From the NCBI GenBank assembly GCA_048013815.1, contig CM106585.1, forward strand, positions 3,844,001 through 3,908,000: a stretch of 64,000 nt of DNA, given 5' to 3'. Of the stretch, positions 36,051-49,740 are shown piece after piece. Each line of letters opens with the position of its first letter. Within the stretch, counting starts at the first letter, position 1. A program made the position numbers and the translations under genes. The notes under the pieces were generated by a model. It did no database searches, was not told the DNA's origin, and saw only the letters and a program-made list of their open reading frames with translations. This DNA is from Setoptus koraiensis. Taxonomy: Eukaryota; Arthropoda.

Positions 36051-37652
36051 GTCAGTCGGCGCTGAATGGTCGCAGTTGTTGTTGTTGTCGCTGTTGTTGC
36101 TGTCGCTGTTGTTGCTGGTGAAACGAAGCAACGGTTGACATCGAGCATCGTTCACCGTTTTCTCAGCAATTGGTTTACACAGCGGGCAACAGTGACAACA
36201 ATTGAGCGTCGATGGCCAATTACTGCTTTGTTACACTTACAGTTGCCTCTCGATCGCTGTCTCGCTTCTTGCGACAGCGGCCAATTCTTCTGGCTCGACA
36301 ATGTTGCCCAGCAGTAATTGTAGACCATCTCGGTCTCGGGACGATCCAGCGAAATCGAGAACGAATCCGAGAGCGAATCCGAGAGCGCATTCGGGAGCGC
36401 ATTCGGGAGCGCATTCGAGAGCGAACTCGCTCGAATTCGAAAACGGCCAACTCCAGTTCGACGGCGGCTGCAGCCGAACTCGAGCTGCAATCGGCTGCCA
36501 ATCGATCGTTCCATTGATTCAATAGACGACGATTACACACAAATGAAACCATTGAATTTGTCTCACTGGCACTGTGTCACTTTGCTCGCCCGCTCGCTGC
36601 CATTTGTGCCCTGCGATGGCCACACTTTGTAACTGCCACCGTCCTCTGCTTTGGTCGCTTCGTGTGTGCGCGATGCTGGCACCCCTAACGGCCGATGCTC
36701 GCCCGGCTGGGTCGTTGACCAGTGACATCGGCGGCCAGTTGACGAAACGGCCAAGAAGCCAACAAGATGCGCTAATAATAGTACGTAACGGGCCCGGCAC
36801 TTGCCCGCCGCACACCCCGTCGGACGCGGTTTGTCCGCTCCGGCCAGTCGGACAAAGCGCTCACAGTGTGTGTGTGTCGGGCGGCCAAACTCGGAGACGA
36901 AACTTTTAAACTTATAAACTTATAAACTTAAAAACGCACACACACACGCTCGTGAGCCAACGGCACAACGGCCAGTGATCGATGAGGCTGCACCATATCG
37001 CACCGTCGCACCGTTGCACCGTCGCGCCATATCGCACCCGATGCGAGCGAGAAATCGCGGCGGCCCGACAGACGCTCGTGCACGCAAGCACGTGTTGCGT
37101 ACGTGCATCGCTGGCAGCGGCGCAAACGCGTACGCGACGCGGGTCCACATCCTCTCTGGGCGACTTGCGCAACAGTTGAGCGCCGCCAGCATCCACACGT
37201 ACGTGCACATACACGAGTAGTGGTGACTGTCATTGTCGCCCCTGCGAGCCATTGTCAACTGTCGACTTACCTGGGCCGGCGACGACGACGACGACGACGA
37301 CGCAACGGTAGTCGTGACGGCAAACACGCCAGCACGTTCTCCGCTGGGCGCGTTCTCAGCAACAGTAATTCGGCCACGCAACCCGGCGACGGCCAACTGC
37401 TGACCAGCGCTGTCGAGTACGGCACACACACAGTGTGCCGCAGCACCAAACTGTTGCGTCACTTATGGCGGCGCTGCCGGTCATTCGCTGTCGCGCCGCT
37501 AATTCGAGCCGCGTTCTCACGGTGGGCACGGTGCAACAGCGGTCGCTGTTGCGCAACCTTTGGCGCTGCTGCGTCTGTCTGGCTTCTTCTTTGTCGCCGG
37601 TGCCGTTCATTGATTTTTCCCGTTGCATCATTTTCGCGTCGTCCCATCCGAG

Positions 37653-37724
37653 CCGTTCGAAGCGTTCGCAGTGTTCGAAGCGTTCGCAGTGTTCGAAGCG
37701 TTCGCGGCGCTCGCAGCGCTCGAA
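37653..37724. repeat. 9-bp tandem array, copy 2
   Basis: Eight 9-mers gcgttcgaa / gcgttcgca / gtgttcgaa / gcgctcgca, the same unit and orientation as 391-453. Confidence 0.85.
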
Positions 37725-38425
37725 CATATTTCGTGCCGGCGCACAACTTATCGCATTAGCGCACACAGTAGCGGGCCAACAAAAGCTTTTGTCGCCAACG
37801 ATTACAAACGACGACAGCGCTCTCAATGGGCATCGTCAGGTAAATGGTCGTCGACTGGTCACCTTATGGTCATTCGGGGCTCGACCGGCGCACACAATGG
37901 CCGGCGCACAGTGGGCACAATCCCATTGCATGCGGGCCACTGTACGTCCACGTAAGCAATTGCAGTGCGATATGTGCGCCGATTACGTCACTGCTGGTCG
38001 CAAACGCAACATGCAGCGCCGCTTGCGACCAACAGTGTCCAACTGCGCGTATTTGCATATTGGTCATGCTCGACACACACACACACACACACACATGGAT
38101 CATCGGTCAGCTACGTGCAACTGCTCATGCATAGGCACGCCAAAATGAGCGACTCGCGCAAATGCGTGAGCAAATGAATAATTGCGCGCGCGCTCGCAAA
38201 TTTATTTGCAGTTAGAAGCTGCAAGTTGCGACTCGGAACGCGAGAAAACGAACGCGAACAAACGCACACACATTGCATCACACGGGACGCGACGAGAAAT
38301 TCCTGGGGCCCATTTGCAGACAGCAGCCCAGTTGCACAACATCCCGACGACAACAAAGTATTGTGCTGCGAACGTTCTCACGATTGCGACACTCACACAC
38401 CGGCCACCGCGCTTATGTAACACGT

Positions 38426-38428
<3 letters not shown>

Positions 38429-38463
<35 letters not shown>
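38429..38463. repeat. AC microsatellite
   Basis: Uninterrupted AC run. Shorter relatives lie at 38073-38094, 43215-43242, 46310-46337 (TG), 56301-56328 (TG) and 61767-61787 (TG). Confidence 0.9.
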
Positions 38464-38465
<2 letters not shown>

Positions 38466-39381
38466 GGTACAGGTAACGGTCATTCTTGGGCCGTGCACGC
38501 ACAGTCGGTGCCGCGGTGCGCGTGATTGTCGCGCCGGCTAAGCGGTCAATCGGCGGGCCCAGTTGAACCCAATCACAACGGGCGCCTGGTCAACCGGTCG
38601 ATCAACTGGTTGCGTCGTCCATTGCACAATTGCCCCCGGCGACACTGCTGCCCCCTCCGGCCAGGTAACTTACCTGAGGCAGGGGCTCGTCCGTACGTCC
38701 GCTCGTCCGCTCGCTCGCACGTTCGTCACCGCTGGCCGTCACAAACTCGGGCCTCACCTGTCCGAACTCTGCGCCGGGCCACTTTCTCACGCTTGCAGTG
38801 AGCGACGAGCCGCGCAGCAAAGTAACGGGCAGCAAAGTAACGCGCAGCAAGCAAGAAAAAGCCGGTCGCCGAGGCCGCCGATGGACAGTGGTCAACGGCG
38901 CAGAGTCGGTGTGCCAACAACAGGCTGCTGTGCTGCGTAAATCTGGCGGATAAGTCTGGCGCGAAACTTTCGGCACGAACGAGACGCCGAGCTGCTTTGC
39001 ATACTGTTTTCGCTGGCTTGCGAATGGAAGCGATCGAGCGGCTCCGATCGCGCAATCGCCCGAGCCAAGCGATTGTCAGAGGGACGGATTGCGAGTGACG
39101 ATGTTGCGATCGCCTGATTTCAGGATTGTGTTTGCGGCGGCCGGCCAGCGTGCGTACGTGTTCAAGGTGAACTCCATTTAATTAGAGCCGCAATGGGCGA
39201 GCGAGAGTCATTAGTTGCAGCACGCACTGTTGCTCGTCGTCGTCGTGCTCGTCAAATGCGCCCGATCGGCCACTTGACTGACGGCGGCAGCATCTGATTT
39301 GCGGGCTAATATTGGCGGACTGACATTGGCGGGCCAATAAATAAAAATTGGCTCCACTAATGGGGTCACACTCTGATAGTT

Positions 39382-39416
39382 TTATTCTGGGCTGCTCAGG
39401 TGAGCACCCAGAATAA
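39382..39416. repeat. Hairpin, 16-17-nt arms, 2-nt loop
   Basis: ttattctgggctgctca pairs with tgagcacccagaataa with a single unpaired base. Confidence 0.85.
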
Positions 39417-40925
39417 CGCTGTCACATGGTTTTGAGTTTGCAGTTGGTGCGTTATTGAATAATTGTCAATTGGCGCTCGCATGAGCGCCGCTCAATTAAG
39501 ACAACGTGCCTTGGTTGCCTTGTCGTGCTGCTTGCCGTGCCCGCGAACGGCAACCGCGCCGGGCACCGCGCCGGGCACCGCAACAGGCGAGGAGCGCGCG
39601 CTCGGTGGCGACTGTCGCTCACGATCGACTCAGTCGGATCGAGCGATAATTAATTGGACGACTCGTCGAGGTTGCGACGAGAATGGTCGCGACAGCCGCC
39701 GAGAGAACCGCCGAAAGTGCCGACGGCGAGCGGATAAAATGATTAGTGGCGAGTCTGATTGGAATGATTGGTGGCGAGTCTGATCGGAATGATTAGTGTG
39801 CGCAGATCGCTGTTCCGCCGTTGCGAGTTGTGGCGGCCCGCAGCGCGCATCGGGAAAAGCGGCCAGCGGCGCCCGTTCTCACACTCGGGCCGGCGGGCAA
39901 GCGCGACAAGTCGGCGGCGCTCACGAGGCGGGGATGGCTCAGCAAAAGTGGAAATTATTATCATTATTATTCAGCTAGCCAGCCAGCCAATGTCAGGCGT
40001 TATGTTAATGTCGGCACCAGCCGACAGCCGACAGCGACAACAATTCAACTGGCGAGCAAGGTCATTGTCTATTCATTTGCATGTCGAGCGCTCATTACTG
40101 GTTTGGCCGGCGTGCGCGCTGGCCGGCGCCTCGGCACTGTCCGCCGCTCGCACGGTGGCTTACCTGTGTCTGTGGCAGTGGCAGTGGCAGTGTTTGCAGG
40201 GTCCGCGGTGGCCGGTCGGCGCTGTCGGCGGCTCGAATCGGCCAGTTCGGCCGGCCGGCATTAGTTTTTAGTTAGTTGGCAGTCGCCAGTTGGCGGCCAT
40301 TCCGACAGAAAATTGAGAATTGGCGGCCACTGTTGCGCAATGCCCGCACCGTCGCACTGGTCAGGCTGGCAAGGTGTGCGCGCAAGCGGCCAAATGTGTA
40401 GCGAAGCGAAAACAAACAACAATACTTTGTGTGAACACTGTTTGTCCGCTTAACCCAAACAACTCTATCGAGCTCGCTGGCGATCGGACGGCGGCCGCAG
40501 CGGCGACAACAGCGACAACAGCGACAACGGCAGCTCGCCGCTTGCTTTGTCCGCCCGTCCGCCAATGCCAATTGTTGCTGTCAGTGCGCTGCTCGCTGCT
40601 AATTCTTGTTGTTGCGCATTAATAGGGCTAATTATTGAACGGCGACGGCTCGGCCCGAAAGTGACCAGCGCTCGCCAACCATCAATTACCTGCGCCAAAC
40701 CGGACCCGGCCGCGCCGAGCCGAACTGGCCGGACCGGTTGTATTGTCCTTTGCGCGCAGGTCGCCTGACATGTCGTTTACGAGCGAGCCGTGCAAACAAG
40801 CCCGCCAAGCGGCACGTACAAGCGAACGTATCGCTGACCAAATGAGCGTATCGAATTGTTACGCAAGCCGGCCGCCGATCGATCGTCAATTGTGCGCCCT
40901 CGTCTAATTTGAGCGCGCTCGGCGC

Positions 40926-41050
40926 AGCTCGCCCGCCCAAATTACCCGACCGGCCGCTCGCCTGCCAGAATTACCCGGCCGCTCGCCCGCCACAATCACC
41001 CGGCCGCTCGCCTGCCAGAATTACCCGGCCGCTCGCCTGCCAGAATCACC
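40926..41050. repeat. 25-bp minisatellite, five units
   Basis: Units start at 40926 (diverged), 40951, 40976, 41001 and 41026, core cggccgctcgcctgccagaa. Lengths are fixed at 25 bp with a few substitutions. Confidence 0.9.
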
Positions 41051-41692
41051 CGACCGCCCGGCCGCTCGCAAAGCACCTGTCCATTAGTTGTCCATTAGTT
41101 GTCTATTGATGGTCTGTCGGTTGCACGGCGGCGGCAGGTGTTTGCGAAGAAGATCACCTTGACAGCGGCGCCCATTTGTCAGCACGTTCGCGGACTGTGC
41201 CGCGCAGCGGGCACAGTTTGTGTGCAGTCGCACGCTGCCCAAGCGACAGTGCAACTGTTGAAAGGTTTAAAACAGCCAATTGTGTCGATGCCGCTCGTAT
41301 GTAAATAAACAAACAAACGAAGCTCGGTCAAGCGGTCTTGGCACGGTCATCTGACACGGGCCAGGCTTGTGTGTGCTGGTCAGATGATGGCACAACAGCA
41401 GTGAGGCGGCACAGCAGCGTAATAGTGGTTGCGACATGCGCACAGAATTCAATGATAGTGTATGCGATCATTGGATATTTGCAGTTGCTGTCGTTGTCAA
41501 CTGGCGGCTATCGGCGGCCGGCCACTGGAGCGCCCATTCAACTGACTCGGGCCGGCGAGTCGCAGAGGCCGCTTCGTTGCGATTGGCGGGCCGCTCGGGC
41601 GCTGGTTGGTTGTGGCAGCGTGAAGCTTCTTTTTGGTCGGTTGGCCGGCCGGCCGGTCGCCACCCATGCGACGGCCGGCACACCGACACACA

Positions 41693-41777
41693 GGGCACAG
41701 GCAACGAGCTCGGCCGACGGGCACAGGCAACGAGCTCGGCCGACGGGCACAGGTAACGAGCACAGGTAACGAGCACG
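41693..41777. repeat. 26-bp minisatellite with 15-bp derivative
   Basis: Two identical 26-bp units beginning gggcacaggcaacgagctcg, followed by shorter copies gcacaggtaacgagc. The short form reappears as its reverse complement within 45144-45256. Confidence 0.85.
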
Positions 41778-44700
41778 CAAGGCAAGCAAACGAGAGGCAA
41801 GCAAACAAGGGCGAGCGGGACAGCAACGGTCCGGTTGTGCGCAAGCTTGTTGGCGTTGTCGCAATGGCTCGAGCTGTTGTGTTATGCAACATTGACTCTA
41901 CTAATAGCGTGGCACAAGGGCCAAACGCCAAGAGCTGGACACTGCTAATGACTTTCGTTGTCCAATTGACTCTGTCATGCACACACACATGTTACACATA
42001 TTGTTACATGTTTGTGTTGTGTTGTTCGCCAATTCAAAGCACAATGTCATTAGACAACAGCAGCCAGAAACAATTGACAACAACAACAACAACAACAACA
42101 ACAGGTCCACTTGCCACTGCACTGGCTCGCCAATTGCGCAAGTATCAGATCGGACGGCAACTTGTGGAGGACAACTAGTCAGAGCTCTGTCAGACAAGCG
42201 CATGTTTGTATATCTGACAGTTTGTCTCTGTGCAATATGTTGGCTCACAGCGCCATATTGTACACACACACACACTCTAAATAAGTCACTTTAAATAGCC
42301 AGTGATGAATTTATATTTGGACATATTATCTCTGTTTGTTTGGCGTTGCGCAAGCGGCGTTGCAGTCGCAGTTGCAGTCGCAGTTGCGCTTGTATCAGTG
42401 CGAGTATCGGCGTCGGTATCGGTGTCGCTTCACCTGTCCACTGCGCAATGTTTGCAGTGGGCACCATTGTCCGTCGCCAATAGTGCAATATGCGTAATAT
42501 TGTCATATTGTGCTGCTCGATGAACACACAAACTATCGCCAGTAATTGCACCTCCTGCAGCAGTTTACGATTGCAACAATTGCTGCGGGGTTGCTCGCCT
42601 CGCTAGTCGGTTCGCCTCGCTAGTCGGCTCGCCGGCCGCTCCGCTCCTCCGACCGGCCGACTCGTCGACTATCGGGCTATCTGACCGTCGGGCCGGCTCC
42701 GACTGGACGGCCGGTCGAGCCGATTGGAGCCGGTGAGCCGGTCGCAGCCAGTTGAAGCCGGTCGCGGCCGGTCGCAAGCAGCGACACAGACGCAAAGTGG
42801 CGACAATCGACCAATAGACCGAATAGCTCTCCTCTGGTTGCGTAACTCGACGCTCGTCGTCGCCATGCCAACGGTCAAACAGAGTCAACGAGTCAACACA
42901 AACTCGCTCGCACACATACTGTGAGAGATAAAACACAAAGACAAAAAACAAACAGTAACAAACAAAAAGACAATTTGCAAAGACAATTCAACAATGTTTG
43001 CCAACACAATGTCGCCGAGACAACTGACCAACTGGGCGCACTTGCTAACTTTGCTCCTCTATCTATCTGTTTGCCTCCTCTAATTTTGCCCGTCTCTAAA
43101 TCTCAATTTGTTTCTCCTCTAAACGGCCCGCGTCGCCCTATCTGGTCCGATCTGGTCAATCGACAATTAAAATCGGACAATGTCAACTGCTCACTCATCC
43201 AACCGATGGCCGCCAACACACACACACACACACACACACACAACGATGCATAACTGATAATTGTTGACCACCGGTGCACAACAACGCCAACGACGGCGCA
43301 CAACAACGACAACGACGACGCACAACAACGACAACGCGACAACCGATTCAATGCGCCAAAAGGTAGGTGAAGCGCAAAGGATAAATATAAATCTTAGACA
43401 TGAGACTATCATAACTGATTGACGATGAACTCAACAAGCCGATAATGACACATAATTGAGGCACTTGTAATTGCATATTCGCTTCATTTGTGTTTCAGAC
43501 ACTGTCCGCTAGTCGAGCGATTGTAATTAGAGATAGTAATTCACTGGTGGCAGGCAATTACTTCGAGTGGCGCTCGTCCTCGATGGCGTTTGCCTTTTCT
43601 CGCCACTAGCCGCTCGCTGCTCGCTAATAGTCGCAAATTCTCTCAAATTGTCGGCTTGGCTCGATGGACGGAATTGCGCAACAAACGGCATCGCGCTTAA
43701 TAGACACAACGATGGACGCAGTTGCGTAATAGGCGGCGTCGCATCGCAAACGGTGGTCATTTGTGTTTGTTTTGTTTCATCCGAGTGTGTCTATCGTGAT
43801 GGACACACACAAGGCGCGAATGTTGATTAAGACGCAGCAGCGGCTTGTATGTGCGACGTGAAGTGAGCTGTTTGTTGTTACGTCATTTGAATGAGATTCA
43901 ATTTTGATCGCGCGTCACAATATCGCACGACTGTCGCTGACCGGCGCGGCCACGACCACACACGCCAACTAGCGAGCGCGACAAGAGCAACCACGGCCCC
44001 CGCTTTCGACAGTGGTGCCAACAGTGGTCAAGTGGCACCTGTTACCTGTGCGCAACAACAAACCACCGGCCGGTCAGTCGCTTGAATTGAATTGAATTTG
44101 GCGGCTGGCCAGCGATTTTGGCTGGTTGGCATTGGTGGCGCAACGTCATGACCAATTGAACATTGGTCATTGATTATCATTGGTTATTTATGTTGTGTCG
44201 TTGTCGTTGTTGTTGTTGTTGTTGTTGTTGCTAGGTGTTGGCTGTTATTATTTTATTATTGTGTGAGTGGCATTGTTGGCATTGCTGGCGCCGCTGGCGT
44301 CGTCATTATTCATCGGCTCACTCACTAATTGCCCACTAATAGCTTGCATTAACATGCCAGACCGTGTGCGTTCGTCTTCTTTCGTTTGTTACATAACGCA
44401 CGACAGCAACAGCAGCAACAGCAACAACGCCAACGGCAGCAGTAATTGTTGACTTGTTAGCGGCGACTGAAAAATGATAATATTTCATTATTTCGCATGG
44501 CGAGTGTGGCCGCTATCGATGGTCATTGTTCGGCCCACGTGAACATGAGCGCCGTACATACATGGCGTCGTGTGTGCCGTATGGGCCGTGTGTTTTACAA
44601 TAATAATTTCGCAAACTCACGCCAACTCGCCGGCCATTGCATAAGCGAGCGAGCGAGCGAGCGATCGGCCGGCCATTGCATTTTCACGAACGAATTGCAT

Positions 44701-45143
44701 CGCGCCATCGCTTGGCGCGGTTATGTAAGGCCAGACTGGACGACGCCTATGGCCAGTCGCATAGTTATATATATACGTATATATTTGGCTGGTCAGTGAC
44801 AATTGGGTGGCCAGAGCGAGTAGTGGACAAACAAGAGTTGCGCACAACAAACAATCTCTTTGTGTGACTATTTCAACAATTGTAATCCGACTACGGAGGT
44901 CAGCAACTTTGAGCCAGCAGCCGCTTGCTGGCTCGGCCAGCCCGATTGCGGCGCCGAGCGAGTGGCAAGCGCGTTTGAAAGGCATTCAAAACAAGAGAGA
45001 GCCCAAACAACAATAAAATAATAGCACTCAGACAGGATGGACAGCGCACACATAAAGAAACAGTTTTAAATTGCAAACGAAAGCGGCCAGCAAATACGCG
45101 CAAACAGGTGAACCTTGAATCGCCAGCACTCTCTGTGCCAATA

Positions 45144-45256
45144 CCCGTGTGTCGTCGTTGCCCGTGTGTCGTCGTTACCTGTGCTCGTTACCTGTGCGTC
45201 GTGGTTACCTGTGCGTCGTCGTTAGCTGTGCGTCGTCGTTAGCTGTGTGTCGTGGT
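45144..45256. repeat. About 17-bp minisatellite
   Basis: Repeats of cctgtgcgtcgtcgtta and variants (cccgtgtgtcgtcgtt). Confidence 0.85.
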
Positions 45257-46724
45257 AACACAGGTAACTGGCAACACACGGGCACAGGTACGTTGGCTGG
45301 TTAGCCAGTTGAGAGCCAGTCGAGAGCCAGTTGAGAGCCAGTTGAGGGGCAAGCGAGAGGCAAGCGAGAGCGACAAATATGGCCAGCGGTAATAGAGTTG
45401 CAAAAGTAAGTGGGCGCCGCTGACAAACCGGCCGACACACACACACTCACGCCGTCTCATTGTGCGAGGGGACGCAACAACAATCAAGGCCGTCGCAACG
45501 CCGGCGCCCATCTTAATTAACGTGCGCCCAATTGATGTGCATGCAAATCACGGCCCGATCGCCGGCCAATCAATCGCTTTTGGGCTGCTGTTTGCCCAAA
45601 CGCGTGGCCAAAAGCCCGTTGTCCGCAATTCGAACGTCGCCTCGTTGGCCCGCAATTCAAACGTCGCCCCGTTGCCCGTCGTTGAATCGCAACTAGGCCG
45701 CGCCGGGCCGCACTACGACGCACCGGGCCGCACTAAGACGCACCGGGCCGCACTGCGACGGCCCGCGAGACCGAGACCGGCCAGGCGGACAAATATAGAA
45801 ATGTAAGCCAATGTAAATGTATTAATGGTTGTCATGCCATGCTGTGGCTTTTGTTGGCGATAGCCAATTGCCGACTGGCAGCCAATTGCCGATGGCCGCC
45901 GACTGGCACGACACGCCAGCCAGAGATGCGCTCGATTAGATAGCTCTCATCGCGTGTTAATGTGGTTGTTGCGCAATGGTCTCGATAAAAATCCCTATCT
46001 TGCCATATCTTGCCATATCTTGCCATATCTTGCCATATCTCGCCAGCCCATTTCAGCCCATTGTGACCTGCAACAAAAAGGATATTTTTTATTTATTTTG
46101 CAATATAATCTCGTCATTGTAATCTAAATATACTTGCTCGCTCGTATATTGATTTGTGCCGATCGATTTGGTCATATTTGGCCCTAACCGCACACAAGCG
46201 ACGGCTGTCAGTATCGACATCGTCGACGGGCCGCCGATTAGCCAGACACGACACATTGTTTTGTGTTTGTGTCCCACAAACTATCCGACAATTATTATTA
46301 GACATTAGATTGTGTGTGTGTGTGTGTGTGTGTGTGTCGGTGCGAAACAACAACAATTATTACGTAACGGCCATTTCTTCGGCAACAGAATGTTGTTTGA
46401 ATTATTTTTATAATTCAAACAATTTCGTATTTCTATTTCGGGGCCTGCTGCTCGTTGCGACGAGCTCTACCCACTGGCCCAGTGGTTGCGGCGACAAATT
46501 ATGCGCACCGACGGCGTCGTCTAGACTCCATTATCCGTTTATCTGGCATTAGTCTGGATAAACGGACGGCATTGGCCCACTTTTGGTTAAACAACAACGG
46601 CAATCACAAGATAGCCGAAAGGTCACTCGTATCAGGCGATCCGCAAATTACCTGTGTGCCGTTGCCGTTGTCACATATTTCCATATATTTATACGTATAT
46701 ACACATGCGTTTGTACATGGCAAC

Positions 46725-46756
46725 GGCCATATCGCACGGTACCGTGCGATATGGCC
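46725..46756. repeat. Perfect 32-bp palindrome, no loop
   Basis: GGCCATATCGCACGGT is followed directly by its exact reverse complement ACCGTGCGATATGGCC. Confidence 0.95.
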
Positions 46757-48284
46757 GCGGCCGGGCTTGAATTGTGCCGCACAGCCGCGGTCACAAATGG
46801 CCGCGGCAAAAGTGTCGCCCTCATTCGACCAGAACGCGCGCTGCGCGACCTATAACGGGCCCCCGGCGGCGGCCACGTACCGCCAACGGGCCGGCCAGTG
46901 TGGGGCCAGTGGTGAGTTGTGTAACAGTGACCCTGTATAAAGTGGCCTATAAACAGAGGGGCCACAATCGGCCAGCATACAACAATGATACTATTGTGTG
47001 TGTGTGTGTGTGCACCATTTTGTTGCAGTTGATTGCGCGTGTGCGAGCACGTGCACGTCACTGTGCCCGCTTTTGCCATATTGACCCGTACAATCCGATC
47101 CGCGTTTCCCATTTAAATGAGTACGCAAATCGTGCTCATTTAACATGGGGCCTCCTCCAATTGATCGAGCTCACTGTGTGCCTTTTAATTATCATACATG
47201 CATTGTGTGTGCAATTATCGGTGATCGTGTGCAACTGTGCCACAATTTGCAACAATTGTGCCGTCGCTGGACACAAGAATTGTGGGTGCAACACGAGTGC
47301 ATGTGAGCGCGTTCTGCCCCCTATTCTGGCGCATTTGGCGCGCTCGTGTTGCGCAACAACGGTCTCATATGCATGTAGTTCAAGGGAGAGACGCGAGGGG
47401 CGTTGGCGTCGGCCTGAAAAAGCACCAAAAAGCTTGTGGTGACTCGATAAATCTTTGCTTTTTTCCTTCTTTTTGTTCTAGATGACTTGTTTTTCGGTTT
47501 TGTGCGTTCGATGCGACGCACGAATATCGAAAAAAACCACAAAAAGCGACCTCGAACGGACTTGGGCCGAACTACGGCCGAAGGTGCGAGTAGTGGTCGG
47601 TGGACGCGAATCCGTTGCTGGCTGTAATTATTATAGGCGCGATAGAGTGTTGGTTGTTTGTTGGGGGCGCTGTCATATGAACAGCAAATTCATTTTTCAC
47701 CAACTGCACCTCACTGCGACAGTGGCTGCATGCGCGAGCAGCGGCGATTCCGGGAACTAGCGTCGTCCATTGGCCTGTTGGCAGGCTGATTAAAACAAGC
47801 GGCTCGTTGGAGTGACGTGACCAGTTCAATTTGAGGCGCCGAGGTGCCTATTAGCTGTCATTAGGGGCCCCATTGGAATCTTGATCGGTGTGCAAGATTC
47901 TGTTTGGTGGCTCGTACTGTTGGCTGGCGTTGAGTGCAAGCGATGTCCAAGTGAACGCTTGATGGTCGCCGCTCGCCGCCTGCCGGTGATTGGGGCCAGC
48001 CACTTAAGAGGTTATCTCGACCGCGGCCGCTGCCGATGCTTGTGTCGGGCCGTAGGTGGGCCCACCGGCCGTATATCACATCGCAAATGGCACATTTAGT
48101 GTGAACGGCACATGCATCGCGACATCACCCGAAGCGCACTGACAATGGCCGGCCAACGGGACACTGTGCGGGCTGTTGGGGTCGACGTGCCGCGCGGCCC
48201 CAATTGGCACCTGTGCTCTCGTCTCGGCTGGCCGATGAAATTAAAAATTAATACTTGCCACAAAGCCGCAAAGCGGCAAATATC

Positions 48285-48365
48285 CGCCGGCTGCCAGTTG
48301 TTGCCAGTGGGCGCCAGTTGCCAGTGGGCGCCAGTTGCCAGTGGGCGCCCACTGGCAGTTGGAGA
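48285..48365. repeat. Tandem plus inverted ccagtgggcgc repeat
   Basis: The 19-bp unit gccagttgccagtgggcgc is repeated about three times and then runs into its own near reverse complement (cgcccactggcagttgg), giving a mixed tandem/hairpin structure. Confidence 0.75.
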
Positions 48366-49639
48366 GCGTCAATTGACGCAATTGTGTGTTTGTTTGCGGC
48401 CTCGCGAAGTGTCATGACGCAACGCGCGTTCTCACGCTGGCCACTGGCGAGTGAATAGCCAACGGAGCGACCAGCCAGTGGAGAGACCAAACAAACAAGC
48501 GCAAAGCGAGCAAACAAACAAACAAACAAACGAATGGCTGAATGAATAAATAAATAGATCAATGCAGAGCGGAGATAGTCACGCCCACGAGCGTTGGCCA
48601 CTCAAACGGTGAATACAACGGTGAAATAGTGTTGGCCCGAACAACAATTTGCGCCCAATAATAACAGTGGCACGAGCCGGCGATATTCAAATTCTTGCGG
48701 GCCCCAAATGGCGGCTAAAAACTCGCTCGGCCATACAACATCGAACGCAAACGACACAATGAAACCGGCTCACCACTCGTAGGCTCACAACTCACGGGCT
48801 CGCGACGTAAGCTCGCGACGCAACGTGCGAGCGCATTATATAATTAACTGCAACTCGAGCTCATGTCGTCGATGGTCGTCGAGGGCAACAACAACGTGTG
48901 TCCAGAGACATTCAAACCAGAGAATTCTTGCGCCGCGTTCACTTGTCGCGCGAACGGTCACACAGCGGCACCGTTGTCATTGTTGCCGGCCCCACACGCA
49001 CGCGTTAGTCTGATTGTCGCAAAGCATGCTATTGGCGGCGCTATTGGCGCTATTGGGGCCAGCAGCCGAAATTGAAAGTTTTCAAAATTTCGCTTTATCG
49101 ACGCGCTCGCAATTGGGCCCAGTTGCGCTCGCCGGGATGGGACCGGAGCGCCGCGCGGCGCGACACGCCACTCGCCCGACTGGCCCGACTAGCCGGCCCA
49201 AAAAGTGGGGCCAGTTGGGGATGGCTAGACAGCGCGACAGACGCACGGGCAGACAGACGGGCGCGCAGACAGACGCACGGACAGGTAGACGGGGCCAAAA
49301 ATGGAATAAATGAATAAATGAGCAAATGGCCCCCATCGCCTGGCCGCCATTGTTATTGGCTGCCAATGGCATTGTTGCCAGTGGCTCGTGACAACCACAA
49401 CTCAATGTCTGTTTTGGGGCGCCCACAGCGCCCACAGCGCCCACTGCGCCCACTGCGGCATCGGGCGGCCAATGCGGCGACTCGATGATACGGCGAGCTG
49501 CCCGTGAGTGCCCACGAGCACGCAATTGTCACCTTCGCAGCGCCCAGCCGCCAAGAAAACAAACCAGCCAATTGCCTCTGTTGTTGTCCGCGGTTGTTGT
49601 CCGCGGTTGTTGTTGCGTCCGCGGTTGTTGCGTTTGCGG

Positions 49640-49740
49640 TTGTTGCGTCTGCGGTTGTTGCGTTTGCGGTTGAGGTGGTTGCGGTTGAGGTGGTTGCGGT
49701 GGTTGCGGTGGTTGTCTTTGTTGTCGTGGTGGTTGTCGCC
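49640..49740. repeat. ggttgttgcg/ggtggttgcg minisatellite
   Basis: Short direct repeats of gcggttgttgcgt turning into gcggttgaggtg. Neighbouring arrays lie at about 49419-49462 (10 bp, gcgcccacag) and 49917-49968 (18 bp, gaacgccagc). Confidence 0.75.

Noticed and set aside
37103-37759. 218-codon plus-strand ORF
   Set aside because: Composition-driven, spans the 9-bp array and CGA tracts; an overlapping ORF in another frame is equally long.
40926-41050. CRISPR-like regular array
   Set aside because: Units are contiguous with no unique spacers, and the genome is eukaryotic; it is a minisatellite.
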